DNA of 64,000 nucleotides from positions 1,426,001-1,490,000 of the forward strand of contig NZ_LT906483.1 of NCBI RefSeq assembly GCF_900187065.1. Reading direction: 5' to 3'. The stretch is from Mycolicibacterium thermoresistibile (lineage in GTDB: Bacteria > Actinomycetota > Actinomycetes > Mycobacteriales > Mycobacteriaceae). The position numbers and the translations under genes were made by a program. The notes beneath the pieces are model-generated. The model was not told where the DNA came from. It was given only the letters and a program-made list of their open reading frames with translations, and ran no database searches. This document shows positions 29,953 through 38,519 of the stretch, in pieces; position 1 is the first letter of the stretch, and each line of letters begins with the position of its first letter.

Positions 29953-31067
29953 CAGTGCTGTCCCAGGTCGTTCGCGAGCACCTCGGCCGACGGCACCAGC
30001 CGGCGCCGGGTGTCGACGGCGATCACCTGCCAGTCCACCCGGTCGTACTCGTCGAACTTGCGCCGGGCCCGTTCCCGCGCCTTCTCCGGGGCCCCGTGGT
30101 GCACCCCCTGCGGGGCGTGGCTGATCAGCCCGGGCGGCATCGGGATGCCGTACAGCGATCCGCCGTGGAAGAACGCGATCTCGTCGTAGTCGACGTTGCG
30201 GTGATACCACGGGGTGCGCTCGGTGCCCGGGGCGCCCTCGGCCGGTTTGGGCAGGAAGTTCATCACATAGACGCCGGTGGCCTGCATGAACAACCCCGCG
30301 GTGGCCGGCAGATGCACGGTGTCGGAGGTGATCACGTTGTAGTCGGCGATGTTGAAGGTGAACGCGAAGTTGTCGCCCCGCCACCCCTCGACGTCGAGGG
30401 GGTGGTGCGGGTAGCGCAGCGTCGTCGAGTCCACACCGTCGATCGGCCGGTGCATCAGCCGCACCTCGTAGGAGTCGCGGCCGTCGTCCTCGTGGGGTTC
30501 CGGGTCGGGGATCGACACCTGGGCGGGGTCGAACGGGAAGTGCCGGCCGAGCGGACCCGCCTCCGGTACCCGGAACTCGTCGGTGGCCTCGATCATCAGC
30601 AGCGTGCTCGTCGCCGACGGAGTGCCGTCGGGGATCAACCGCCAGGTGCACGCCTTGGGCAGATACACCCAGTCGCCCGGGCGGTAGGTCAGCGGCCCGA
30701 ATTCGGTCTCCATCCGGCCCGACCCCGCGTGCACGAAGATCAACAGGTCGCCGTCGACGTAGCGGATGTGGAAGGGCATCTCGGCGCTGCGCCGCGACAG
30801 CGAGATGCGGCAGTCCGGATTGCTGAACAACAGCAGCGGCGCCCCGGCCGGGTCGGTGAGATCACCCGGCTTCAGTTCCGAGGACAGCACGTCCATCGGA
30901 CGCAGCGGGCCGGAGGCCCGGAAGTCTGTGGGGTCGTGGCGGCGGAAGAAATTGGCGGTGCGGCCGGTGAACCCGCCGCGGCCCAGTTCGTCGTCTTTCA
31001 GGCCGTCCAGATCGGCGTGCAACCGCCGCGGTGTCCGGCCTTTACGCAGGTGGACGAACGACTCCAT
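29952..31067 (-). CDS. homogentisate 1,2-dioxygenase-like cupin oxygenase
   Basis: 371 residues, shorter than the ~440 of classical HmgA. The C-terminal cupin has WYHRNVDYDEIAFFHGG (His289, Glu296) and LISHAPQGVHHGAPE (His317, His323/324), which resemble the Fe(II) ligands of homogentisate dioxygenase. Spacing of the first His to the Glu is 7 rather than the 6 of the human enzyme by my alignment. The product is probably a ring-opened or cleaved keto acid. It is the first gene of the operon: ATG at 31067 after GAAGGAG, TACAGT -10 at 31091-31096, operator at the -35. Confidence 0.82.
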   Translation of the reverse strand: MESFVHLRKGRTPRRLHADLDGLKDDELGRGGFTGRTANFFRRHDPTDFRASGPLRPMDVLSSELKPGDLTDPAGAPLLLFSNPDCRISLSRRSAEMPFHIRYVDGDLLIFVHAGSGRMETEFGPLTYRPGDWVYLPKACTWRLIPDGTPSATSTLLMIEATDEFRVPEAGPLGRHFPFDPAQVSIPDPEPHEDDGRDSYEVRLMHRPIDGVDSTTLRYPHHPLDVEGWRGDNFAFTFNIADYNVITSDTVHLPATAGLFMQATGVYVMNFLPKPAEGAPGTERTPWYHRNVDYDEIAFFHGGSLYGIPMPPGLISHAPQGVHHGAPEKARERARRKFDEYDRVDWQVIAVDTRRRLVPSAEVLANDLGQH

Positions 31068-31090
31068 CGGGTCTCCTTCGACAGCTTCGC

Positions 31091-31129
31091 ACTGTAGGGT
31101 CGATCACAAAGTAAAACTGACTTTACTTT
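31091..31129 (-). promoter_or_regulatory. promoter and palindromic operator of the catabolic operon
   Basis: AAAGTAAA-N6-TTTACTTT at 31108-31129 is a perfect 8-bp inverted repeat in an otherwise GC-rich region. A TACAGT -10 (31091-31096, minus strand) places the repeat over the -35 region, so a bound repressor would exclude RNA polymerase. The TetR encoded within the same operon is the likely ligand-responsive binder (inference). Confidence 0.7.
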
Positions 31130-31178
31130 TATCTCGACTGCCGGGGCAAGCGCCGGATCGCGAGACCGCCGGAATCCG

Positions 31179-32345
31179 TCAGATCATGGCGAGCGGCGAG
31201 ACCTTGAGACCCAGTTCCAGTGCGCCGGCGAGTTCGCGGCTGGTGTCGTAGTCGAACACCACGTGGCCGGCCAGCACGTCGACATCGCGTTGGAACCGCT
31301 GCATCGGATGCGACAGGAACTGGACGCTCGCACCCGACGCGGCGAGCAGGTCGCCGATGATCGCGCGGGATTCGTGCACGATGTGCGCCGCCGCCAGCCG
31401 GGCGTCGGCGCGCACCGGGCGGGGGACCGGGTCGCCGGCCGCGACGAGCTGCTGGATCTGCCCGACGGTGTCGGCCAGCAGGCCGTGCAACGCGCGCAGC
31501 CGCACCCGGGCCCGGCCGAGGTGCGCCTGGGCGATCGGCTTGTCTCGCTGGGCGACGCCCTCGTAGGCGATCACCCGGTGACCGAGCCGTTCGGCGAACA
31601 GATCCGTCACCCGTTCGGCGCTGCCCAGCGCCGGCATCGCCGCCAACAGGGCCAGCGCGGGCACCATCGGCCACCGGTAGGCCGCCGCGTCGTGCAGCGC
31701 CGCGCCCGGGGTGGTGCCGGCGTAGATGTCGGTGACCCGCAACAGCCGGTGCTCGGGCACGAACGCCTCGGTGACGACGACATCGGCCGAGCCGGTCGCC
31801 CGCATTCCGACGGTGTGCCAGGTGTCCTCGACGGTCACGTCAGCGGCCGGCAGCAGGGCCAGGGCGGGATAGATCGCGTCCTCGGGCCCGCACAGGGCGC
31901 CGACGAGCACCCAGTTCGCGTGCATCACCCCGGTCGCCCACGACCAACGGCCGGTGAGCCGGACCCCGCCGTCGACCGGGAGCCCGCGGCCGGTGGGCGC
32001 CAGCGGGGCGGGCGCCAGGACCGGCCGGTCGGCGAACACCTCCTGCTGTGCCTGTTCGTCGAACAGCGCCAGCATCCAGTTGTGCAGTGCGAAGAAGCCG
32101 ATGGTCCAGGCGCTGGAGGTGCAGCCGTGCGCCATCCGGCGGACGGGGTCGAGCAGGGCGGGGAACTCGGCCTGCCGGCCGCCGTAACGGGCCGGAACGA
32201 GTAGTTCGGTGAACCCGGAGGCGGTCAGGTCGTCGATGGTGGCGGCCGGGAGCCGGCGCAGTTCGTCGGCTTCGGCGGCGCGCTCGGCGAGTCGCTGGAC
32301 GAATTCGGCGGTGATCTCCGCGGTCTGGGCAGCAGTGGCCGACAT
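31179..32345 (-). CDS. acyl-CoA-dehydrogenase-fold flavin monooxygenase (HsaA/DszC-like)
   Basis: 388 residues. N-terminal helical domain (FVQRLAERAAEADELRRLP), central beta domain (RLTGRWSWATGVMHANWVL, TWHTVGMRATGSADVVV) and an Acyl-CoA_dh_2-type C-terminal domain (SHPMQRFQRDVDVLAGHVVFD). This architecture, with a central GMRATGS and SGASVQFLSHPMQRF, is that of two-component flavin hydroxylases such as HsaA, not a true dehydrogenase; the acyl-CoA base glutamate is absent. It would need a flavin reductase, which is not nearby. The ATG at 32345 lies just downstream of the inverted repeat at 32359. Confidence 0.85.
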   Translation of the reverse strand: MSATAAQTAEITAEFVQRLAERAAEADELRRLPAATIDDLTASGFTELLVPARYGGRQAEFPALLDPVRRMAHGCTSSAWTIGFFALHNWMLALFDEQAQQEVFADRPVLAPAPLAPTGRGLPVDGGVRLTGRWSWATGVMHANWVLVGALCGPEDAIYPALALLPAADVTVEDTWHTVGMRATGSADVVVTEAFVPEHRLLRVTDIYAGTTPGAALHDAAAYRWPMVPALALLAAMPALGSAERVTDLFAERLGHRVIAYEGVAQRDKPIAQAHLGRARVRLRALHGLLADTVGQIQQLVAAGDPVPRPVRADARLAAAHIVHESRAIIGDLLAASGASVQFLSHPMQRFQRDVDVLAGHVVFDYDTSRELAGALELGLKVSPLAMI

Positions 32346-32358
32346 GCGCGGCACGCTA

Positions 32359-32376
32359 CCATACCTTTTTGTATGG
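32359..32376 (-). promoter_or_regulatory. inverted repeat operator CCATAC-N6-GTATGG
   Basis: A perfect 6-bp inverted repeat with a 6-nt T-rich spacer, 14 nt upstream of the flavin monooxygenase start. Further copies of the GTATGG half-site follow in the adjacent tandem repeat. It is the likely site of the TetR regulator encoded immediately upstream. Confidence 0.6.
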
Positions 32377-32430
32377 ATGGCGTCGTATGGATGGCGTCGT
32401 ATGCCGGATGGCGTCGTATGGAGGCGTATA
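32371..32430. repeat. 14-bp tandem repeat with operator half-sites
   Basis: GTATGGATGGCGTC occurs at 32371-32384 and 32385-32398. A third copy with a 3-base insert spans 32399-32415, and decayed copies follow to about 32430. Each begins with the GTATGG half of the neighbouring inverted repeat, so the array may hold several regulator molecules. The rest of the 147-nt gap has nothing else recognisable. Confidence 0.8.
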
Positions 32431-32492
32431 GAAGGCGTAGAGGGCACTTGTGTGGCAGGCCCCGATGCGGCGCGTCCGATGCGGGCCGCCCG

Positions 32493-33071
32493 TCACGGTG
32501 TGAGCATCAGCTCGAGAAACCGTTCGCGGTGGGCGATCCCGTGGGCGCCGGGCCGGTCCCCGGCCAGGTGCAGGAAGCCGATGCCGGCGGCGAAGGTGGC
32601 GTTCGCCCGCAGATCCGCGTCCGCGGGATCGAAGCCGTGATCGAGGAACGCCTGCCGGACGGCGTCCAGCACCCTGCGGTCCGCGGTGCGCACGCTGGCG
32701 GCGGCCGCACTGTCGGTGCGGGCCCATTCCCGCATCGCGCGCTCCAGCATCCAGTGCCGGGGGCTGGTCAGCGCCGTCATCATCCGGGACAACCGTTCGC
32801 GGGGCGGCAGCGCGCCGAGCGCGTCGAAATCGCGGCGATCCCGATCCCGTAGTTCGGCCCACGACTCGACCAGTCGGCGGCGGAAACCGGCCATCGATTC
32901 GAAGTGCCAGTAGAAGCTGCCCTTGGTGACCGCGAGCCGTGCGCAGAGCCGATCGAGTTTCAGCGCCTTGATGCCCTCCTCGGCCAGGATCGCAAAGCCC
33001 GCCTGGATCCAGTCTTCCTCCGACAACCGGGCGGTCACCTGCGGTTTCCTCGGATCTGTGGGCCGGGTCAT
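32493..33071 (-). CDS. TetR family regulator of the flavin monooxygenase
   Basis: 192 residues. Helix-turn-helix KALKLDRLCARLAVTKGSFYWHF at about 35-58, then a helical sensor domain. The ATG at 33071 was chosen; a longer frame exists but begins in a Cys/Arg-rich, non-family stretch. It is followed on the same strand by the repeat-rich operator region and the flavin monooxygenase, which it probably represses. Confidence 0.9.
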   Translation of the reverse strand: MTRPTDPRKPQVTARLSEEDWIQAGFAILAEEGIKALKLDRLCARLAVTKGSFYWHFESMAGFRRRLVESWAELRDRDRRDFDALGALPPRERLSRMMTALTSPRHWMLERAMREWARTDSAAAASVRTADRRVLDAVRQAFLDHGFDPADADLRANATFAAGIGFLHLAGDRPGAHGIAHRERFLELMLTP

Positions 33072-34389
<1,318 letters not shown>

Positions 34390-34403
34390 CATCCGACGAT
34401 CCG

Positions 34404-34433
34404 CGAGCCGGCGGCCTTCGGGCCGCCGGCTCG
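34404..34433 (+). terminator. strong hairpin terminator after antigen 85
   Basis: A perfect 13-bp GC stem with a TTCG tetraloop (stem arms 34404-34416 and 34421-34433), 14 nt after the stop, followed by GCGGTTT. This is an intrinsic-type terminator with a short T run, as is common in mycobacteria. Confidence 0.85.
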
Positions 34434-34476
34434 GCGGTTTCCGGAGCGGTTTTCTCGGGACTGAGAAAGTGAACAG

Positions 34477-35061
34477 GTGACTGCGCGCCGCAAACCCCGC
34501 CAACGCCGGTCCCGGGAGACCGTCGACTTCATCCTGCAGGCCGCCGCGCAGGTTTTCGACCGCGAGGGCCTGGCGGCCACCACCAACCGCATCGCCGAAC
34601 GCGCCGGTGTCTCCATCGGCTCGCTGTACCAGTACTTCGCCGACAAGGACGCGCTGCTGCGGGCGCTCGCCGAACGGCATGTGCGCGAGGCGATGTCACG
34701 GCTGGAGCCCGAGTTCGCCCGGCTACGGGCGCAGTGCCCGCCGTTCGACGACAGCATGCGGGCGATCATCGACGTGCTGGTCGAGCTGCACAATGACCGG
34801 CCCGCGCTGCACGCGCTCATGCATCGGGTGGCGCCACGCACCGTCGCCGAGCTGGACGGGATCCGGGCGTTCGAGAGCCGCGTCGTCGAGGAGGTCGCGT
34901 TTCACCTCGACCGGTGCGGGCGCGGCGGCGACGATCCCACCTTGGCCGCGCAGACCCTGGTGCACGCCGTCGACGCCCAGCTGCACCGGGTCATGACGGG
35001 CCGCAAGATCGCCGCCGAGCCCCTGCTGCAGTTGGTCGAGCAGCTTGCGCCACCCCGCTAG
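34477..35061 (+). CDS. TetR family regulator
   Basis: 194 residues. A basic start (TARRKPRQRRSRETVDFIL) leads to the helix-turn-helix TTNRIAERAGVSIGSLYQYFADKDALL at ~36-62, and a C-terminal TetR_C-type domain. GTG start. It converges on an alpha/beta hydrolase gene, and their stop codons share the four bases CTAG (35058-35061). Its target is not evident from position. Confidence 0.9.
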   Translation: MTARRKPRQRRSRETVDFILQAAAQVFDREGLAATTNRIAERAGVSIGSLYQYFADKDALLRALAERHVREAMSRLEPEFARLRAQCPPFDDSMRAIIDVLVELHNDRPALHALMHRVAPRTVAELDGIRAFESRVVEEVAFHLDRCGRGGDDPTLAAQTLVHAVDAQLHRVMTGRKIAAEPLLQLVEQLAPPR

Positions 35062-35975
35062 GACGCCGGGCGGCCGGCCACCCGGTCCCGGATCGCGCGC
35101 AGGGTGGCGGCCAGTTGGTCCAGTCCGGGTTGCTCGATGGGGAAGTGGCCGCAGTTCTCCAGCAGCACCAGCTCGGTCCGGTGCGGAATACGTTGCAGGA
35201 AGCGGATACTGAGCTCGGCCGGGGTCCACCGGTCCACCGCGGGATGGGTCAGGGTGACCGGTGCCGCGTCGAACTCCTCGGGGCTGGTGTGCTCGAAGTT
35301 CATCCAGCTGGCCACAAAGCCCAGCGGAATGCGCACCCCACCGCCCTTGGGGTCGGAGGCGCACAACCGGGACAGCGCCGGATCGTTGCTCATCGCCGGC
35401 ATGTTCACCAGCCAGCGCACCGGCATCCGCAGCCGGCCGGCCACCGGATCGACGGCACGCAGCACCGCTGGCGCCGCCGCACCGGTCCACGACATCCGCG
35501 CGGCGGCGCGCCGGGCGGCCGGATCGGTGGGATCGAGCAGACAGGTGGCCGCGACATGGGCCACCCGCCGGGTGCGGGCCGCGGCCTCATACGCGAGCAG
35601 TCCGCCCATGCTCGCGCCGAACAACGCCAGCGGCCGGTCGTCGGCGTCGGTCTCCCGGCGGATCAACTCGCACACCAACTCCACCCAGTCCGGGTAGCGC
35701 ACCGCGGCCGGATCGGGTTCGACGGTGTCGCCGTACAGCGGCAGATCCGGCGCCAGCAGTTCGACGTCCCCGCCCGCGGCATGGGCAGCGGCCGGCCACA
35801 GCGCGCCGGAGTACCCGCCGGCGCCGTGTAACACCATGAGCCGCATCGGGGCCTGCGGCCGCCGGGCGCGGGCGATGTGGACGCGCCGGCCCCGCCACGT
35901 CCACCAGGTGGAGACCGGCTCGACCGGCGACCGGGATCCGGAGGGCAGAAACGCCGCATATCTCAGGTGATCCAT
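35058..35975 (-). CDS. alpha/beta hydrolase
   Basis: 305 residues. The oxyanion hole is VLHGAGGYSG, the nucleophile Ser122 lies in LFGASMGGLLAYEA, and the catalytic His is in LENCGHFPIEQPG near 280. It belongs to the broad serine hydrolase family of lipases, esterases and C-C hydrolases; no substrate is evident. The ATG at 35975 starts the recognisable domain. The 133-nt gap to the fadB4-like stop upstream contains nothing clear. Confidence 0.85.
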   Translation of the reverse strand: MDHLRYAAFLPSGSRSPVEPVSTWWTWRGRRVHIARARRPQAPMRLMVLHGAGGYSGALWPAAAHAAGGDVELLAPDLPLYGDTVEPDPAAVRYPDWVELVCELIRRETDADDRPLALFGASMGGLLAYEAAARTRRVAHVAATCLLDPTDPAARRAAARMSWTGAAAPAVLRAVDPVAGRLRMPVRWLVNMPAMSNDPALSRLCASDPKGGGVRIPLGFVASWMNFEHTSPEEFDAAPVTLTHPAVDRWTPAELSIRFLQRIPHRTELVLLENCGHFPIEQPGLDQLAATLRAIRDRVAGRPAS

Positions 35976-36108
35976 ACCGTCAGCGTGACCGGGGCCGCGG
36001 TGCTGCACAACTCGCGTTCGCGGGTCTCGTCTGCGGCTCGCGCACCCGGCGTGACCTGCACGGATATCGGTCGTCACGGTTGGCGCCGGCGGTTGCTCAC
36101 ATTCGCTG

Positions 36109-37107
36109 CTAGAAGCCGCCCGCCACACGCACCACCGCGCGGCCGGTGAACCGGCCGGCCCGCACCTCGTCGATGACGGTCATGACGTCCCTGACGTCCA
36201 CCTCGTGGGTGATCTCCGCCAGGTGCCCGGGTTTGAGCGGTCCGCCCAGCCGCTGCCACAGCTCGCGGCGCGGCCCGATCGGCATCTTCACCGACTCGAT
36301 GCCGAGCAGTCCGACCCCGCGCAGGATGAACGGCATCACCGTGGTGTGCAACGCCGCGCCGCCGGTCAGACCGCCGGCCGCGACCGCACCGCCGTACTGC
36401 AGGGTGCTCAGCACATCCGCCAGCGTCACCCCGCCGACGCAGTCGACCGCACCGGCCCAGCGGGCCCGGTTCAGCGGCCTCGGTGTGGCGTGGGGATCGG
36501 CCGGCAACCGCCCGATCACCTCGGCGGCACCCAGCCCGGTGAGCAGGTCCGCGGCATGGGGTTTGCCGGTCGAGGCGACGACGTCGAAACCGGCGGCCGC
36601 GAGCAGATCGACACTCACCGACCCCACGCCGCCGGAGGCTCCGGTCACCACGATCGGTCCGGCGTCGGCGGTGATGCCCCAGCGGGTCAGCGCCTCCACG
36701 CTCATCGCGGCGGTGAAACCGGCGGTGCCGATCGCCGCGCCCTCGCGCGGAGTCAGCGACCCGAGCGCCACCACCTGATCGGCGGGCAACCGGGTGTACT
36801 CGGCGTATCCACCGTGACGTCCGGTGCCGATCTCATAGCCGTGGGCCAGGACCAGGTCGCCCACGGCGAATTCGGGTGACTCGGAGGCCACCACCTCACC
36901 GGTGAGGTCGATGCCCGGGGCGACCGGATACTCGCGCACCACCCCGCCGCCGGGTGTCACCGCGAGAGCGTCCTTGTAGTTGACGCTCGAATAGTGCACC
37001 CGGATCGTCACCTCACCGGGCGGCAGGTCCGCCGCGGTGAGCGTTTCGACGGCGGTGGTGATCTGACCGTTGTCTCGGCGCGCTACCAGCGCCGGAAAGG
37101 ACTCCAC
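36109..37107 (-). CDS. fadB4: YhdH/AcuI-type NADPH quinone (acrylyl-CoA) reductase, FadB4-like
   Basis: 332 residues of zinc-free medium-chain dehydrogenase fold. Signatures: YSSVNYKDALAVTPGGGVVREYPVAPGIDLTGEVV, of which SSVNYKDAL and PGIDLTGEV are diagnostic, and the NADPH loop VTGASGGVGSVSVDLLAA near 155. Such enzymes reduce quinones or enoyl-CoA such as acrylyl-CoA. Position downstream of fadE24-fadE23 matches Rv3141 (fadB4) of M. tuberculosis. GTG start at 37107. The 130-nt gap to fadE23 holds a short tandem repeat. Confidence 0.9.
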   Translation of the reverse strand: MESFPALVARRDNGQITTAVETLTAADLPPGEVTIRVHYSSVNYKDALAVTPGGGVVREYPVAPGIDLTGEVVASESPEFAVGDLVLAHGYEIGTGRHGGYAEYTRLPADQVVALGSLTPREGAAIGTAGFTAAMSVEALTRWGITADAGPIVVTGASGGVGSVSVDLLAAAGFDVVASTGKPHAADLLTGLGAAEVIGRLPADPHATPRPLNRARWAGAVDCVGGVTLADVLSTLQYGGAVAAGGLTGGAALHTTVMPFILRGVGLLGIESVKMPIGPRRELWQRLGGPLKPGHLAEITHEVDVRDVMTVIDEVRAGRFTGRAVVRVAGGF

Positions 37108-37147
37108 CCCCGAACGATAGCGGCCGTCGGGGTGCGAGCGGCCGCGA

Positions 37148-37197
37148 ACTCACACAGATCGCGCACTCACACAGATCGCGCACTCACATCGATCGGG
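37148..37197. repeat. 17-bp tandem repeat between fadE23 and fadB4
   Basis: ACTCACACAGATCGCGC occurs twice head to tail (37148-37164, 37165-37181), followed by a diverged third copy (37182-37197). It lies in the only sizeable gap of the fadE24-fadE23-fadB4 unit, upstream of fadB4. Confidence 0.85.
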
Positions 37198-37237
37198 GTG
37201 GCGCCCGTGCGACTCCGCGCCCGTTCGCGGGCGGGGG

Positions 37238-38467
37238 TCACTTGAGTTCGGCCGACGACAGGCCCAGCAGGCGGCGGGCCACCACCAGCAGCTGGATCTG
37301 CTGGGTGCCCTCGAAGATATCGAGGATCTTGGAGTCCCGGGCCCACTTCTCCAGCAGCGTCTCCTCGGAATAGCCGACGGTGCCGGCCAATTCGACCGCC
37401 TTGAGGGTGATGTCGCTGGCCACCCGGGCGGCCTTGGCCTTGCTCATCGACGCTTCCTTGGAGTTCGGAATGCCGTTGTCGGCCTGCCAGGCGGCCCGCA
37501 GGGTCAGCAGATAGCCGGCCTCCCAGTCCGCCTCCATCCGCAGGAACTCCGCCGCCGGTGCGCTCTGGGCGTGGGCCGGCTTGTCATAGGAGATCTCCAC
37601 CCCGGCGTCGGTGAGGATCTTGCGCAGTTCCTCCAGCGCGGCGCGGGCGATCCCGACGGCCATCCCCGCCACGATCGGCCGGGTGTTGTCGAAGGTCTCC
37701 ATGACCCCCGCGAAACCCTTCTCGACGTGGATCTCCGGATCGCCGAGCAGGTTCTCCTTGGGGATGCGCACGTTGTCGAAGCGGATCGTCGCGGTGTCGG
37801 ACGCCTTGATGCCGAGCTTGTGTTCGAGCCGTTCCACGGTGACGCCCGGATGGTCACGGGGCACGATGAACGACTTGATCGCGGCGCGGCCCTTGGACTT
37901 GTCCAGAGTCGCCCACACCACGATGTGGCTGGCCCGCGATCCGGCGGTGACGAAGATCTTCTCACCGTTGATCACATACTCGTCACCGTCGAGGGTGGCG
38001 GTGGTCGACACCGCGGCCGAGTCGGAGCCGAACCCGGGTTCGGTGATGGCCATCGCGGCCCACACGTCCTTGCCCAGCCGCTCCAGCTGTTCGGGGGTGG
38101 CCACCGACGAGATCGCGGCGTTGCCGAGCCCCTGACGCGGCACCGACAGCATCAACGCCACGTCGCCCCAGCTGATCTCGATGACGTTGAGCACGGCCGA
38201 CATGTTGCCGCCGTTGACATTGGCCTTCTTGCCGGCCTTGTCGCCGTTCTTGCCGGCCTCGGCGAACGCCTCCGCGCCGGCGAAGGAGATCGTCTTGGCC
38301 TCCGAGATTCCCTCGAACAGGTCGGCGAGGGTGTCGAGTTCGACCGGGTAGGCGTGTTCCTGCAGGTCGTACTTGCGCGAGATCGGTCGCAGCATCTCGG
38401 CGGCGCCTTGGTGCCCCTTCTGCACGACCGCCTGCAGCTTCTTGGGAAGTTCGAGATTGATTGCCAT
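37238..38467 (-). CDS. fadE23: acyl-CoA dehydrogenase FadE23
   Basis: 409 residues. FAD-binding segments AMAITEPGFGSDSAAVST near 145 and YVINGEKIFVTAGSRASH, and the C-terminal LDIFEGTQQIQLLVVARRLLG with the EGT motif, where the catalytic base lies in many family members. It forms a pair with fadE24 as Rv3140/Rv3139 do in M. tuberculosis; adjacent FadE pairs often make hetero-tetramers. The fadE23/24 pair is reported as isoniazid-inducible in M. tuberculosis (established, not visible here). It starts 52 nt after fadE24. Confidence 0.93.
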   Translation of the reverse strand: MAINLELPKKLQAVVQKGHQGAAEMLRPISRKYDLQEHAYPVELDTLADLFEGISEAKTISFAGAEAFAEAGKNGDKAGKKANVNGGNMSAVLNVIEISWGDVALMLSVPRQGLGNAAISSVATPEQLERLGKDVWAAMAITEPGFGSDSAAVSTTATLDGDEYVINGEKIFVTAGSRASHIVVWATLDKSKGRAAIKSFIVPRDHPGVTVERLEHKLGIKASDTATIRFDNVRIPKENLLGDPEIHVEKGFAGVMETFDNTRPIVAGMAVGIARAALEELRKILTDAGVEISYDKPAHAQSAPAAEFLRMEADWEAGYLLTLRAAWQADNGIPNSKEASMSKAKAARVASDITLKAVELAGTVGYSEETLLEKWARDSKILDIFEGTQQIQLLVVARRLLGLSSAELK

Positions 38468-38519
38468 GACAGGGTTTCCGTTCGTTCGGGAAGTCTGCTA
38501 TCAGCTCAGAGGGCGCCGC

